From the NCBI RefSeq assembly GCF_014168535.1, contig NZ_CP060007.1, positions 1,612,001 to 1,676,000 on the forward strand: a DNA stretch of 64,000 nucleotides, in the 5' to 3' direction. Origin of the DNA: Lacibacter sediminis. Its GTDB lineage: Bacteria > Bacteroidota > Bacteroidia > Chitinophagales > Chitinophagaceae. Below the pieces are notes generated by a model. It searched no databases. It had not been told where the DNA came from and saw only the letters and a list, made by a program, of their open reading frames with translations. This document shows, one piece after another, positions 17,389-24,355 of this stretch (the stretch's first letter is position 1; the number at the start of each line of letters is the position of its first letter). The position numbers and the translations under genes were made by a program.

Positions 17389-18804
17389 ATGCAAACAACA
17401 TTAAACCTTTCATCTATGAAGTATGAAAAAAGATGGACAGCGCTGGCATTATTATGCACTGCGCAATTCATGGTGATCATGGATACATCCATCATTGGCG
17501 TGGCATTGCCTGCCATTAAAACTGAATTAGGCTACACGCAAAGTGGTCTGCAATGGATTTTTAATGCCTATGTGATCCTGTTCGGAGGTATCTTATTATT
17601 AGGCGGTCGTCTTTCCGATTTATTCGGAGCTCGTAAAATTTTTATGTGGGGCTTTGGCATTCTTGCAGCAGCTTCTTTCGGTGCCGGTGCCGCATGGTCA
17701 CCTGAAATATTAAATACAAGTCGAGCTGTTCAGGGATTAGGCTCTGCATTGATTGCACCAGCAGCTATGACGTTGTTAATGACAACCTTTACTGATCCAA
17801 AAGAACTGGGCAAGGCATTTGGTTTTTGGGGAGCATCTGCCGCAGCTGGTGGTTCAGCAGGCGTGTTTCTTGGTGGCGTTATAACAGAATGGCTCGATTG
17901 GCGGTGGGTATTTTATATCAACATTCCCATTGCACTCATTGTTCTTGCTTTCAGCAAACAATATCTTGTTGCGGGACGCAAAGCAATTGGGAAAGTAGAT
18001 TGGGCAGGTGCTATTCTTGCAACCGTTTCATTAATTCTGTTTGTCTATGCAATTGTTACTGCAGAATCAGCCGGATGGTTTTCACTGCAAACAATTGGTT
18101 TGCTGGCAGCAGCTGTTCTTTTGTTTGTTGTGTTCATCAGCACGCAAAAGAAAAAGCAAGATCCATTACTTCCGTTGCAGATATTTAAAGTACCGAATCT
18201 CACAGCAGGAAATCTTGTAATGGGGTTGATGGCTGCTGCATGGATTCCGCTTTGGTTCTTTTTGAATCTTTACTTACAGCAAATACTTCGCTTAAATGCA
18301 TTCAACAGTGGCCTGGCCTTGTTACCGATGACAGTTGTGATCATGATTGTAATGGTAGGATTGACAGGTAAACTGGTTGCTAAATTTGGATTTAAACGAA
18401 ATCTTGTTGCCGGTTTAATTTCATTGACTGCTTCATTAATTCTTTTTGCGTTTGTACCAACAAACGGAACCTACTTGTTGAACGTGTTACCTGCTTCTTT
18501 GTTAGGTGCGTTAGGTATGTCACTCGCATATATTCCCGGCACGATGGCTTCAATGTCGGGCGCTAAACCTGAAGAAACAGGTCTTGCATCCGGTATAGTA
18601 AATACAAGTTATCAAATTGGTTCGGCCATTGGCTTAGCGATTATTGCAGTGATTGCGGCTGCTGTTACAAAATCAGCAGCTGCTGCAGGTGTAACAGAAG
18701 CTGAAGCATTGAACAATGGTTTTCAAACAGCATTCATCAGTGCAGCTGTAGTAAGTGCAGTGAGCGTGTTAATTGCTGTGATAAAAATTAAACAGGGGAA
18801 ATAA
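17389..18804 (+). CDS. MFS drug exporter, DHA2 (EmrB/QacA) type
   Basis: 471 aa with about 14 hydrophobic helices. N-terminal signature FMVIMDTSIIGVALPAIKTELG, then GRLSDLFGARKIFM (loop 2-3 motif) and SRAVQGLGSALIAPAAM (motif C-like region). These place it in the DHA2 proton-antiporter family, which exports lipophilic drugs and cations. The start may be ATG 17389 or ATG 17416. It is monocistronic between two strong terminators and is driven by a regulon promoter. Confidence 0.92.
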   Translation: MQTTLNLSSMKYEKRWTALALLCTAQFMVIMDTSIIGVALPAIKTELGYTQSGLQWIFNAYVILFGGILLLGGRLSDLFGARKIFMWGFGILAAASFGAGAAWSPEILNTSRAVQGLGSALIAPAAMTLLMTTFTDPKELGKAFGFWGASAAAGGSAGVFLGGVITEWLDWRWVFYINIPIALIVLAFSKQYLVAGRKAIGKVDWAGAILATVSLILFVYAIVTAESAGWFSLQTIGLLAAAVLLFVVFISTQKKKQDPLLPLQIFKVPNLTAGNLVMGLMAAAWIPLWFFLNLYLQQILRLNAFNSGLALLPMTVVIMIVMVGLTGKLVAKFGFKRNLVAGLISLTASLILFAFVPTNGTYLLNVLPASLLGALGMSLAYIPGTMASMSGAKPEETGLASGIVNTSYQIGSAIGLAIIAVIAAAVTKSAAAAGVTEAEALNNGFQTAFISAAVVSAVSVLIAVIKIKQGK

Positions 18805-18835
18805 GGATCTCATCATTTTTGTGCGAATAGTTTAC

Positions 18836-18866
18836 GAGGCTGTTTTTTTAAACAGCCTCTTTTTTT
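18836..18866 (+). terminator. Rho-independent terminator after the MFS gene
   Basis: A perfect 9-bp stem GAGGCTGTT / AACAGCCTC is followed by seven Ts. Confidence 0.9.
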
Positions 18867-18976
18867 CGGATAATTTTGATTCTCACCACGAATAATAAGT
18901 TCATTTTTGCAGAAAAAAGATGTGCAGGAATCAGACATGAAACAGAAAACCCATTTTGGATTATTATATTTAACGC

Positions 18977-19585
18977 ATGAATACTGATTTACTGCTTTCC
19001 AATTTCAGACAATACATCCAGCTTACCGGTGATGAGGAGCGGGAGATACTGCATTACGTTAGTGAACGATCTTTTAAAAGAGGCGATTATGTCAATGCAG
19101 AAGGAGAGGTTAACCGGTTTACCAATTTCATTGTGGATGGCAGTGCCAGAGTTTATTTTATTGATGCAGACGGATACGAACATGTAGTACAACTGGGCAT
19201 CAGCCAGTGGTGGGTGGGCGATTTTCCAAGCTTTATTACACAAACGCCTGCAACAATGTTTACAGAAGCACTGGAGAAAACAACAACGCTATCTTTTTCG
19301 TATGATGATTTACAGATGCTGTATGATAAGGTGCCGAAGATGGAACGCTTTTTTCGTTTATTGATCCAACGAGCTTACGCTTCCTTCCACAAACGCACAT
19401 TGCAGGCGTTGAGTATGGATGCCGAACAGCGTTATCGTGCTTTTGCAGCAGCTTATCCTGAAATGGACCAGCAGATTTCTGCCAAACACATTGCTTCTTA
19501 TATTGGCATTTCGCCGGAATTTCTGAGTACGATCAAAAAACGAATTGTTCTCAAACAAAAGGAACAACGAAAAAATATTAATTGA
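18977..19585 (+). CDS. Crp/Fnr-family transcriptional regulator
   Basis: 202 aa. An N-terminal cyclic-nucleotide-binding-like beta roll (SFKRGDYVNAEGEVNRFTNFIVDGSARV) is followed by a dimerisation helix and a C-terminal HTH (ISAKHIASYIGISPEFLSTIKKR). The cAMP-binding consensus RxS is not seen, as is usual in Bacteroidota members. Such genes often lie beside DoxX or other stress genes they control, and the DoxX operon here starts ~0.9 kb downstream. A -7-like TAATTTTG is at 18871-18878. The 3' end overlaps the convergent gene at 19578 by 8 bp. Confidence 0.88.
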   Translation: MNTDLLLSNFRQYIQLTGDEEREILHYVSERSFKRGDYVNAEGEVNRFTNFIVDGSARVYFIDADGYEHVVQLGISQWWVGDFPSFITQTPATMFTEALEKTTTLSFSYDDLQMLYDKVPKMERFFRLLIQRAYASFHKRTLQALSMDAEQRYRAFAAAYPEMDQQISAKHIASYIGISPEFLSTIKKRIVLKQKEQRKNIN

Positions 19586-20210
19586 TCTCCTTTCGTAAAA
19601 AGATTCCGGTATTCACATATACTTTTGTGTCTTTTCCATATTCATCAAAATTCATTCCTGCGCCAATCTGTGTTCCTTTGATGGTTACGCCAAGTCGTAC
19701 ACGCTGGTAACTTCGGTTGTGTTGGTATGGACCATAATTACTCATAACCTGTAACCTCACATATAGTTTGGTGTGTTCTTTTACAGGAGGCTGAAATTCA
19801 AGCATACTCATGAGTTCCACAGATCCATTTTTCATGATATCAACTCTTGGCACTGTAACCCATAAGCCATTTTTAAAAACCGCAGCGTACTGGATACCAG
19901 CCGCTATCCGAACATTTGTAGCATTACTGTAAAAGATACCTGTAAGAAGTGTAAGTGACCGGTTGAGTTTTGATGTTATATATGCCTGGTTCATAACTTC
20001 AGCAGCTTTTTTTACTTTATTCGATTGATAAAAACTGCTGACGTTAGCAATATGCATTATCCCAAACGGCGATTTGTCTGAAATTTTTTTAGCAATCAGG
20101 TGCTGATAAAACAGGTAGTCATTTCCTGCTAAGCCTTCTATAATCAAAGGTTGTGTATTGGCTGTTTTTACAGCGAGCATCACAGAAATAGAGAGTAAAA
20201 TTATTTTCAT
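19578..20210 (-). CDS. Secreted beta-barrel-like protein, unknown
   Basis: 210 aa with an N-terminal signal peptide (LLSISVMLAVKTANTQ). The mature part has alternating aromatic/hydrophobic strands such as TLLTGIFYSNAT, RIAAGIQYAAVF, LYVRLQVMSNYG, RVRLGVTIKGTQIGAGMNF and VNTGIFLRKEI. These fit a small outer-membrane barrel. I do not recognise a named family. It is convergent with the Crp-type gene. Confidence 0.65.
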   Translation of the reverse strand: MKIILLSISVMLAVKTANTQPLIIEGLAGNDYLFYQHLIAKKISDKSPFGIMHIANVSSFYQSNKVKKAAEVMNQAYITSKLNRSLTLLTGIFYSNATNVRIAAGIQYAAVFKNGLWVTVPRVDIMKNGSVELMSMLEFQPPVKEHTKLYVRLQVMSNYGPYQHNRSYQRVRLGVTIKGTQIGAGMNFDEYGKDTKVYVNTGIFLRKEIN

Positions 20211-20340
20211 AATAAAGTTGAAAAGCTTTTTTAATTATTCTGACGGTATGAACTTCCCGAATAAAAGCCAGACAAAGGGTCTGTTCATAACAGCATCGAA
20301 ACTTTACAGTGCAAAAATGATTTGTACCCGAACCAGAAAA

Positions 20341-20417
20341 AATAAACTGGTTTAAGAAAACTGTTTTCTTTTTCTGAAAAAAATTTGAATGATCTCAAAA
20401 ACTTAAACCAGTTTATT
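20341..20417. promoter_or_regulatory. Perfect 16-bp inverted repeat before DoxX (candidate operator pair)
   Basis: AATAAACTGGTTTAAG (20341-20356) and its exact reverse complement CTTAAACCAGTTTATT (20402-20417) are separated by 45 bp. Each arm contains its own palindrome (TAAAC-TG-GTTTA and TAAAC-CA-GTTTA), with centres 61 bp apart. This looks like two operators for one dimeric regulator rather than a transcript hairpin. A third, 18/19 copy of the right arm with flank occurs at 8756-8774, downstream of regulon promoter D. Confidence 0.55.
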
Positions 20418-20465
20418 TTTCCAAGGAACATGCACCAGCATTTTTGCAATCAAAAAAATATAGTT

Positions 20466-20948
20466 ATGAGAATTCTTCAAACAATCACTCACACGAATGA
20501 TCATGTAAGCGGACTGTTGTTACGTCTTACATTGGGCATTGTTATTTTGCCACACGGTTTACAGTTATTGCTGGGCTGGTTTGGTGGTTATGGTTTCAAC
20601 GGCAGCATGCAATATTTTACAGGTGTTGCAGGTCTTCCCTGGCTTGTGGCATTCACTGTAATCATGCTGCAATCTGTTGGAGCAGTATTGTTGCTTACAG
20701 GTACCGGAACAAGGTTAATGGCAATTGCGTATGTCATCATGTTTATCGGAATGATTGTGACGGCACATTCCGATTATGGGTTCTTTATGAACTGGGATGG
20801 GAACCAGAAAGGAGAAGGGTATGAATATCATCTGCTGGTGATTGGATTGGCGTTGCTTTTAGTGATTAATGGTGCGGGAAAATTTTCCTTTGACTATTTT
20901 GCATCAAAATCAAGGGTGCAACAACCTGTACAAAACATAAAATTATGA
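20466..20948 (+). CDS. DoxX family membrane protein
   Basis: The ATG at 20466 (Met28 of the open frame from 20385) gives 160 aa, normal for DoxX. Four hydrophobic helices are visible: RLTLGIVILPHGLQLLLGW, LVAFTVIMLQSVGAVLLLTG, LMAIAYVIMFIGMIVTAH and LLVIGLALLLVINGAG. The PHGLQLL motif in helix 1 and the acidic GDYGFFMNW-like loop are typical. DoxX proteins act in the inner membrane and are linked to redox, thiol or quinone stress. It overlaps the VOC gene by 4 nt (ATGA), so the two are translationally coupled. Confidence 0.88.
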   Translation: MRILQTITHTNDHVSGLLLRLTLGIVILPHGLQLLLGWFGGYGFNGSMQYFTGVAGLPWLVAFTVIMLQSVGAVLLLTGTGTRLMAIAYVIMFIGMIVTAHSDYGFFMNWDGNQKGEGYEYHLLVIGLALLLVINGAGKFSFDYFASKSRVQQPVQNIKL

Positions 20949-21403
20949 TCAAGGGATTGTATGAAACACATGTTTATGTAAAAGACCTGGCAACCTCCAT
21001 TCAATTTTATCAGCAACTGCCCGGCTTGGCGCCATGTCATTACGATGAAGAAAGAAAGATCGCTTTCTTTTGGGTGGGTGCTCCGCAAAAATTTATGCTG
21101 GGACTTTGGGAAATGCCCGAAGCAGAACGAAGTTCGAGGCATTTTGCATTTGAATGTGATAAGAACTGGATCTTGCATGAATCAGTATCCTTCCTTCATT
21201 CACTAAATATCCGTTGTTATAATTTTTTAAAGGATGGCATTGCCAGGCCGATGGTGTTTTGCTGGATGCCTGCAGTTGCGATTTATTTTGATGATCCGGA
21301 TGGTAATGTCCTGGAGTTTATCAGTATACTTGAAGGAAGAGCAAAGCCCGAATCGGGAGTAGTGTCTTACGATGAATGGTTGACGATCAGCAAAGAAGAT
21401 TGA
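20945..21403 (+). CDS. VOC (glyoxalase/dioxygenase-fold) family protein
   Basis: 152 aa with the paired beta-alpha-beta-beta-beta modules of the vicinal-oxygen-chelate fold. Possible metal ligands are His9 (YETHVYVKDL), the His in SRHFAFEC and the Glu in DPDGNVLEFIS near the end. The DPDGN-x-LEF signature is classical. It may handle a reactive carbonyl, quinone or thiol adduct, but the substrate cannot be read from sequence. Its coupling to DoxX suggests a joint detoxification step. Confidence 0.85.
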   Translation: MIKGLYETHVYVKDLATSIQFYQQLPGLAPCHYDEERKIAFFWVGAPQKFMLGLWEMPEAERSSRHFAFECDKNWILHESVSFLHSLNIRCYNFLKDGIARPMVFCWMPAVAIYFDDPDGNVLEFISILEGRAKPESGVVSYDEWLTISKED

Positions 21404-21422
21404 TTTCAGTTGTTCATGAAAT

Positions 21423-21480
21423 TTTATACAAAACAGTTGTAAAAGTGTAAACAAATCATCTGCGATGCTGAATAGATTTG
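21423..21480 (+). promoter_or_regulatory. Regulon promoter G (before the PaaE-like reductase)
   Basis: TTTATACA (21423-21430), 15 bp, TGTAAA (21446-21451), 21 bp, then a perfect -7 box TAGATTTG (21473-21480). The box contains the TTG at 21478, so that codon cannot be the start of the downstream gene. Confidence 0.72.
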
Positions 21481-21489
21481 TTTAAAAAA

Positions 21490-22554
21490 GTGAAACAGCA
21501 TTATTTCTGGAAGACTGCCTGTATCATCAGGGAAACAACACAGTCAGTAACAGTCATCTTTGACACACAGGGTGATGTGTTTTCTTTTAAAGCCGGACAG
21601 TTTGTAAATCTTACACTTTCCATCAATGGAGAAAGCGTTACCCGTTCCTATAGCCTCAGCAGTGCTCCCGAGCATGATGCACATCCTGCCATTACAGTGA
21701 AAGCAGTACAAGCCGGGATAATGAGTAATTATATACTCACTCATGCAGAAGAAATACAAGAGTGGGAGATTGATGGGCCTCATGGTTTTTTTCATGTAAC
21801 AACTGAAACAGAAAACTGCAAATGGGTGGTATTGATTGGCGGAGGAAGCGGCATTACGCCGTTGTATTCAATTTTAAAACAGCTGCTGCTAACATCTTCC
21901 ACAAACATTTTGCTGGTTGATTCCAACAAGAATGAGGGAGATGTAATTTTTGCAAATGCACTGGCTTATATGCAGCAAGTTTTTTCTGACCGGCTGAAGA
22001 TCGTACAGGTTTTTACAGGGTCTGCTGAAACTCCTACTGCAAGGTGGAGTGAAATTATTCAGGGCAGGCTCAGCCGCATTCGCTTAAAGAAAATCATCAG
22101 GCAAAACCTGGGTGATGAATACCTAAACGCTCAGTATTTTGTTTGTGGCCCTGATGGTTTGTTACAACTTGCAACAGAGGTGATCAGTGGCCTTGAAATT
22201 CCGCAACATCAGTTTTATCAGGAATACTTTCAGCCAAAGGCAGAAGAAATCACTGTAAGTCTGCCACAAGAAATGCAGGAAGTATTGATTCATCACAGGG
22301 AGCAATCGAATCTACTGGAAGTGGAACCGGGGAAAACGATTCTTGAAACAGCGTTACAGGATCATGTACGGGTTCCCTATTCCTGCAAAAACGGAACCTG
22401 TGGCATTTGTGTTGCGAAACTGTTAGATGGTGATGTGTACATGCGTCAGAATTATGTGTTACCAAACGACCGGGTAAATGAAGGTTATATTCTGCTGTGC
22501 CAAAGTCATCCGCTCAACAACAATGTTACAGTTGAAACAACAGGGTTCGTCTGA
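21490..22554 (+). CDS. PaaE-like hybrid reductase: FAD/NAD(P)H domain plus C-terminal 2Fe-2S ferredoxin
   Basis: From the GTG at 21490 the protein has ~354 aa; no ATG lies nearby. Order of parts: FAD-binding barrel with TRSYSLSSAP (~55-65), NAD(P)-binding domain with IGGGSGITPLYSIL (~117-130) and FVCGPDGLL, then a plant-type ferredoxin with YSCKNGTCGICVAKLLDG and a distant LLCQSHPL (Cys-x4-Cys-x2-Cys ... Cys). It moves electrons from NAD(P)H through FAD to a 2Fe-2S centre and on to an oxygenase or other acceptor. No oxygenase subunit is nearby, so the partner is unknown. The start lies within ~5 nt of the predicted transcript start, which suggests a nearly leaderless mRNA. Confidence 0.9.
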   Translation: MKQHYFWKTACIIRETTQSVTVIFDTQGDVFSFKAGQFVNLTLSINGESVTRSYSLSSAPEHDAHPAITVKAVQAGIMSNYILTHAEEIQEWEIDGPHGFFHVTTETENCKWVVLIGGGSGITPLYSILKQLLLTSSTNILLVDSNKNEGDVIFANALAYMQQVFSDRLKIVQVFTGSAETPTARWSEIIQGRLSRIRLKKIIRQNLGDEYLNAQYFVCGPDGLLQLATEVISGLEIPQHQFYQEYFQPKAEEITVSLPQEMQEVLIHHREQSNLLEVEPGKTILETALQDHVRVPYSCKNGTCGICVAKLLDGDVYMRQNYVLPNDRVNEGYILLCQSHPLNNNVTVETTGFV

Positions 22555-22558
22555 AAAT

Positions 22559-22616
22559 TTCATACAAACTGATGGTTATTGTATAAGAAGATCGCAGGCA
22601 GGCGTATTTAATTTTA
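22559..22616 (+). promoter_or_regulatory. Regulon promoter H (before DUF1330 and HMA genes)
   Basis: TTCATACA (22559-22566), 15 bp, TATAAG (22582-22587), 21 bp, then TAATTTTA (22609-22616). It starts 4 nt after the reductase stop. This is the most divergent upstream half together with site I, but the spacing is exact. Confidence 0.65.
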
Positions 22617-22640
22617 CATCTCAATATTAAAAAAAATACT

Positions 22641-22961
22641 ATGACACCAGAAACAAAAACAAATGCGACAGGCAGAGCATATTGCCTGTTTGATAACATT
22701 GCGATTAATGGTCTTTCTAAGCTGGAAGAATACAAAGAGAAAGTTTTTCCGGTAGTAACTTCATTCGGCGGTAAATATCTTGTAGCCAGTAACCGTATAA
22801 GAGTAGTGGAGGGAACTTGGCAGCCAAGTCATTTGGTGATGATTGAATTCCCGAGTTATGAAGAAGCTAATCGTTGGTATGATTCGGAAGAGTACAGGGA
22901 ATTGAAAAACTTAAGGCATTCTTCCGGCAGGTTTGATGGAATTATTGTAGAAGGTCTTTAA
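22641..22961 (+). CDS. DUF1330 domain protein
   Basis: 106 aa with the DUF1330 ferredoxin-like pattern: a YKEKVFPVVTSFGGKYLVAS core, then VMIEFPSYEEANRWYDSEEY, and a final strand (GIIVEGL). Dimeric alpha/beta barrel proteins of this type bind small organic ligands, but no reaction is established for most of them. It is transcribed from regulon promoter H and is followed 64 nt later by an HMA protein. Confidence 0.88.
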   Translation: MTPETKTNATGRAYCLFDNIAINGLSKLEEYKEKVFPVVTSFGGKYLVASNRIRVVEGTWQPSHLVMIEFPSYEEANRWYDSEEYRELKNLRHSSGRFDGIIVEGL

Positions 22962-23025
22962 GTTCATCACTGGATCGATATTTACGACAGTAGAATGTTT
23001 ATTCGCAATAAAAAACAGCAACAAT

Positions 23026-23229
23026 ATGAAGCAGTATACATTTATCATTAACGGTATGGGTGGAGATCATTGTGTAAATGTGATCAAAACTATTCTCTCA
23101 AAACAGCAGGGCGTTACAATTCACGAAGTAGAGCAGGGCAAGGCAACAATTAGTATAGATGAATCTTTAAATTCAAATGAGAACGTAATTGCGGCTATCG
23201 AAAAAATGGGTTATAAAGTAGTGAGATGA
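23026..23229 (+). CDS. HMA domain protein with incomplete metal loop
   Basis: 67 aa, the right length for a CopZ-type chaperone (strand YTFIING, helix, GVTIHEVEQGKATISID, VIAAIEKMGYKVV). The metal loop reads GMGGDHCVNV: the first Cys of GMxCxxC is Gly, leaving His and one Cys. Copper binding through two thiols is therefore not possible, although a His/Cys pair or a dimer might still bind metal. It is probably cotranscribed with DUF1330, and a very strong terminator follows. Confidence 0.82.
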   Translation: MKQYTFIINGMGGDHCVNVIKTILSKQQGVTIHEVEQGKATISIDESLNSNENVIAAIEKMGYKVVR

Positions 23230-23306
23230 TATTTGTTTTACAGTTACCATTACTTGGTCTATAACGGCAATAACGAAAATAATTAAACGGTTTAAAACAG
23301 ACCCGC

Positions 23307-23342
23307 AACGAAGGGCGACTTAGTATTAAGTCGCCCTTCGTT
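23307..23342 (+). terminator. Strong terminator after the HMA gene
   Basis: A perfect 15-bp stem AACGAAGGGCGACTT / AAGTCGCCCTTCGTT with a 6-nt loop, followed by a short A/T-rich tail. Just upstream (23283-23295) lies TTAAAC-G-GTTTAA, a palindrome that resembles the operator cores before DoxX. Confidence 0.85.
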
Positions 23343-23381
23343 ATTTACATCTATGTAGAATCGTAATTGCCCGTTGTAAAT

Positions 23382-23439
23382 AATATAAAACCACATGGCT
23401 TATATGTAACAACCTTGCTCAAAGGTGAAATTAGTTTTG
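23382..23439 (+). promoter_or_regulatory. Regulon promoter I (before EamA exporter)
   Basis: AATATAAA (23382-23389, weak upstream half), 15 bp, TGTAAC (23405-23410), 21 bp, then a perfect -7 box TAGTTTTG (23432-23439). The EamA ATG is 21 nt downstream. Confidence 0.65.
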
Positions 23440-23459
23440 TCTTCTAAATTAATCAGAAG

Positions 23460-24323
23460 ATGAAACTGAAACATATCTTACTATTGGTTTTGCTTGCAGC
23501 AATTTGGGGAAGTTCCTATTTGTTTTTACGATTGGCTGCGCCGGCAATGGGCATCTCTCTTACAATGGCCTCAAGAATTATATTGGGAGCAATTGTGATG
23601 ATCGCAGTTTTTTCCTACACAAAAAAACTTCCCGATTACAAGCTTTTTTGGAAACAGTACATCGTACTTGGGGTGCTGAATATATTACTGCCTTTTGGAT
23701 TTATAACTTATTCCATTACGAACCTTAACGCTTCAATTGGTGCTATACTCAATGCAACAACACCTTTGTTTACAATCATCGTATCATCTATCTGGCTAAA
23801 AGAACAACTGAATTATAAAAAGATTATCGGTATTGTAGTTGGATTGCTTGGGCTTACCATTTTAGTGGGATGGATGCCATTAGATCTTACTCGTGGAGTT
23901 ATGTTATCGATCGTTTTGTCATTAAGCGCTTCTCTGTCGTATGCAGTAGGTGCTGTGTACACCAGGAAATATCTCAAACATACCGAACCGTTAAAAACAG
24001 CTACCGGAATGATGAGTGCTGCAGCGGTTCTTGTAATGCCACTGCTTTTTTCTTCGCCTGCTACAACATTTCCGGGAGTTGAAATTGCAGCTGCTGTTTT
24101 TGTTTTGGGAGTATTCTGTACAGCACTTGGTTACTCGATCTACTTCAAATTACTAAGTAATGTAGGTGCAACAAATGCTTCTGTTGTAACCATGTTGGTG
24201 CCTGTTTTTAGTTTGCTGTGGGGGCTTTTGTTTCTGCATGAACCAGTAACGCCGGCCATTATACTAGGGTTATTGTTCATTCTTGGCAGCCTTAAGATGA
24301 TTCTTATACCTAAACATAAATAA
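23460..24323 (+). CDS. EamA/DMT-family exporter
   Basis: 287 aa with ten hydrophobic helices in two EamA repeats. Signatures: LAAIWGSSYLFLRLAAP at the N-terminus, INLNASIGAILNATTPLFT-like stretch in repeat 1 (TNLNASIGAILNATTP), and VGATNASVVTMLVPVFSLLW in repeat 2. The family exports amino acids, metabolites or drugs; the substrate is unknown. It is first in a likely operon with the DJ-1 lipoprotein 33 nt later. Confidence 0.9.
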   Translation: MKLKHILLLVLLAAIWGSSYLFLRLAAPAMGISLTMASRIILGAIVMIAVFSYTKKLPDYKLFWKQYIVLGVLNILLPFGFITYSITNLNASIGAILNATTPLFTIIVSSIWLKEQLNYKKIIGIVVGLLGLTILVGWMPLDLTRGVMLSIVLSLSASLSYAVGAVYTRKYLKHTEPLKTATGMMSAAAVLVMPLLFSSPATTFPGVEIAAAVFVLGVFCTALGYSIYFKLLSNVGATNASVVTMLVPVFSLLWGLLFLHEPVTPAIILGLLFILGSLKMILIPKHK

Positions 24324-24355
24324 TTCAATTACAACAATTCAATAAAACAAACAAA

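Noticed and set aside
20341..20417. Reading the 16-bp inverted repeat as a transposon end or terminator
   Set aside because: No transposase or target duplication is near, the 45-bp spacer is long for a terminator, there is no T tail, and a third copy lies in another promoter region.
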